Made by a program: the position numbers and the translations under genes. The notes beneath the pieces are model-generated. The model was not told the origin of the DNA. It made no database searches and worked only from the letters and a program-made list of their open reading frames with translations. From Hyphomicrobiales bacterium (GTDB taxonomy: Bacteria > Pseudomonadota > Alphaproteobacteria > Rhizobiales > Aestuariivirgaceae), in the NCBI GenBank assembly GCA_027051995.1, contig JALUFY010000337.1, positions 1-6,801 on the forward strand: DNA of 6,801 nt. The letters run 5' to 3'. Numbering within the stretch: position 1 is the first letter of the stretch; the number at the start of each line of letters is the position of its first letter. Below are positions 6,491 through 6,801 of the stretch, one piece after another.

Positions 6491-6599
6491 TGTCCGGCTG
6501 TTTCTCCGGCGCGCCGGGCGGCGGCTTGAGCGCGCCGCGCGCGCCGCACGCAGCCAGCAGCCCGGCGAGGCTCATGACGATGATGATCCGTTTCAGCAT
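6459..6599 (-). CDS. lptM: Small LptM-like (YifL-type) outer-membrane lipoprotein
   Basis: This is a 46-residue lipoprotein. The N-terminus MLKRIIIVMSLAGLLAACG is a short lipoprotein signal with a charged start, a hydrophobic stretch and lipobox LAAC, so lipidation is expected at C18. The mature part begins CGARGALKPPPGAP, which fits the CGx[KR]GxLxxPP pattern of the LptM/YifL family, followed by a hydrophilic tail ending DPLVK. In E. coli LptM helps the LPS translocon LptD/LptE mature; the same role here is inferred from the motif and position. Genes of this type often sit directly upstream of lysA or dapF, as here. The ATG at 6599 is chosen because AGGAG (6614-6610) lies 10 nt upstream; the longer TTG start at 6650 falls inside the predicted promoter and would put 17 unrelated residues before the signal. 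The gene symbol is a family assignment from a very short protein. Confidence 0.85.
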   Translation of the reverse strand: MLKRIIIVMSLAGLLAACGARGALKPPPGAPEKQPDREIILDPLVK

Positions 6600-6609
6600 G
6601 GCGCGCCTG

Positions 6610-6614
6610 CTCCT
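6610..6614 (-). promoter_or_regulatory. Ribosome binding site of the lipoprotein gene
   Basis: AGGAG on the minus strand lies 10 nt before the ATG at 6599. It settles the start codon in favour of the 46-residue protein whose signal peptide begins at residue 1. Confidence 0.7.
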
Positions 6615-6638
6615 GAAAATTCCGCCCGTTCCTCTGTT

Positions 6639-6667
6639 CTTGTAGGCCAAAGCGCCGGGGCTGCCAA
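6639..6667 (-). promoter_or_regulatory. Predicted sigma-70-type promoter of lptM-lysA
   Basis: On the minus strand TTGGCA (6667-6662, 5 of 6 to TTGACA) and TACAAG (6644-6639, 4 of 6 to TATAAT) are 17 bp apart. Transcription would start near 6632 and give a leader of about 33 nt carrying the AGGAG site. It would drive lptM and lysA, and possibly the cytochrome by readthrough. No other pair in the 200 bp upstream of lptM looked better. Confidence 0.45.
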
Positions 6668-6801
6668 GCCTGCCACCGCCGGTGAGCGCCCGGCGGATAA
6701 CGGTTTCGTGATGCCCGCCGGGAAAAAGCCGCTTGCCCGCGCCGGTTGTTACGAATAATTATGAATTGCAATATCTGGATACTGAAAGGGATACATATCA
6801 T
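6668..6801. other. Non-coding region upstream of the lptM promoter, running to the window edge
   Basis: No open frame here is convincing. The part nearest lptM is GC-rich with three complementary arms (6676-6722). The outer part (about 6746-6801) is distinctly AT-rich and carries the palindrome ATTGCAAT (6765-6772), TATC-TG-GATA (6772-6781) and GGATAC twice with a 12-bp period (6777-6782 and 6789-6794). It looks like an intergenic regulatory region for a gene beyond the window, whose identity cannot be told. Confidence 0.5.
6676..6722. repeat. Three-arm competing inverted repeats
   Basis: CCGCCGG (6676-6682) and CCGGCGG (6690-6696) form a 7-bp hairpin with a 7-nt loop. The middle arm, extended to CCCGGCGG (6689-6696), can instead pair with CCGCCGGG (6715-6722) over an 18-nt loop. 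Only one pairing can exist at a time. There is no T-tract at the 3' side on either strand. It lies just upstream of the predicted lptM promoter, so it is either an operator at the DNA level or part of an upstream transcript. Confidence 0.4.

Noticed and set aside
6600..6650. N-terminal extension of the lipoprotein to a TTG at 6650 (63 residues)
   Set aside because: The extension lies across the predicted -10 box, has no ribosome site and would bury the lipoprotein signal, while the ATG at 6599 has AGGAG at 10 nt.
6689..6727. Terminator formed by CCCGGCGG/CCGCCGGG followed by AAAAA
   Set aside because: On the plus strand the stem is followed by A, not T. On the minus strand the T-tract comes before the stem, the wrong side.

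Overview
The window looks like chromosomal DNA from a GC-rich alphaproteobacterium. The evidence is the strong G/C bias at third codon positions, alphaproteobacterial-type LysA, GltB and GltD sequences, and extragenic palindromes of the form GTCAT(T)GCC...CTTGT...GGC(A)ATCCAGGGC that are common in alphaproteobacterial intergenic DNA. I cannot name a genus from this sequence alone. Nothing suggests a plasmid, phage or integrated island, and there are no tRNA, rRNA or CRISPR features.

Layout: two gene blocks converge on a 383-bp gene-free spacer. From the left, on the + strand, come the 3' part of gltB (large subunit of NADPH glutamate synthase, 2-1960, cut by the window edge) and the complete gltD (small subunit, 2054-3478). 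The 93-bp gap between them can fold into two long, mutually overlapping stems. The spacer 3479-3861 holds a possible terminator, an inverted pair of REP-like palindromes with covarying stem positions, and an AT-rich palindromic patch. From the right, on the - strand, come a small LptM-like lipoprotein gene (6459-6599), lysA (diaminopimelate decarboxylase, 5156-6424) and a membrane-anchored multihaem cytochrome c (3862-5043). A plausible sigma-70-type promoter lies in front of lptM. A second one, with an FNR/FixK-like palindrome centred near -42, lies in front of the cytochrome gene.

Functionally, GltBD makes glutamate from glutamine and 2-oxoglutarate. LysA makes lysine, and the LptM-like lipoprotein (outer-membrane LPS-translocon maturation in characterised homologues) sits upstream of it in a commonly seen arrangement. 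The outlier is the cytochrome. It joins a NapC/NirT-type tetrahaem quinol-dehydrogenase module to two class I (c4-like) cytochrome domains, six CXXCH motifs in one chain, and has no reductase partner in view. That protein and its apparently oxygen- or NO-responsive promoter are the most interesting content. Next come the overlapping hairpins between gltB and gltD and the stem-loop over the lptM stop codon.
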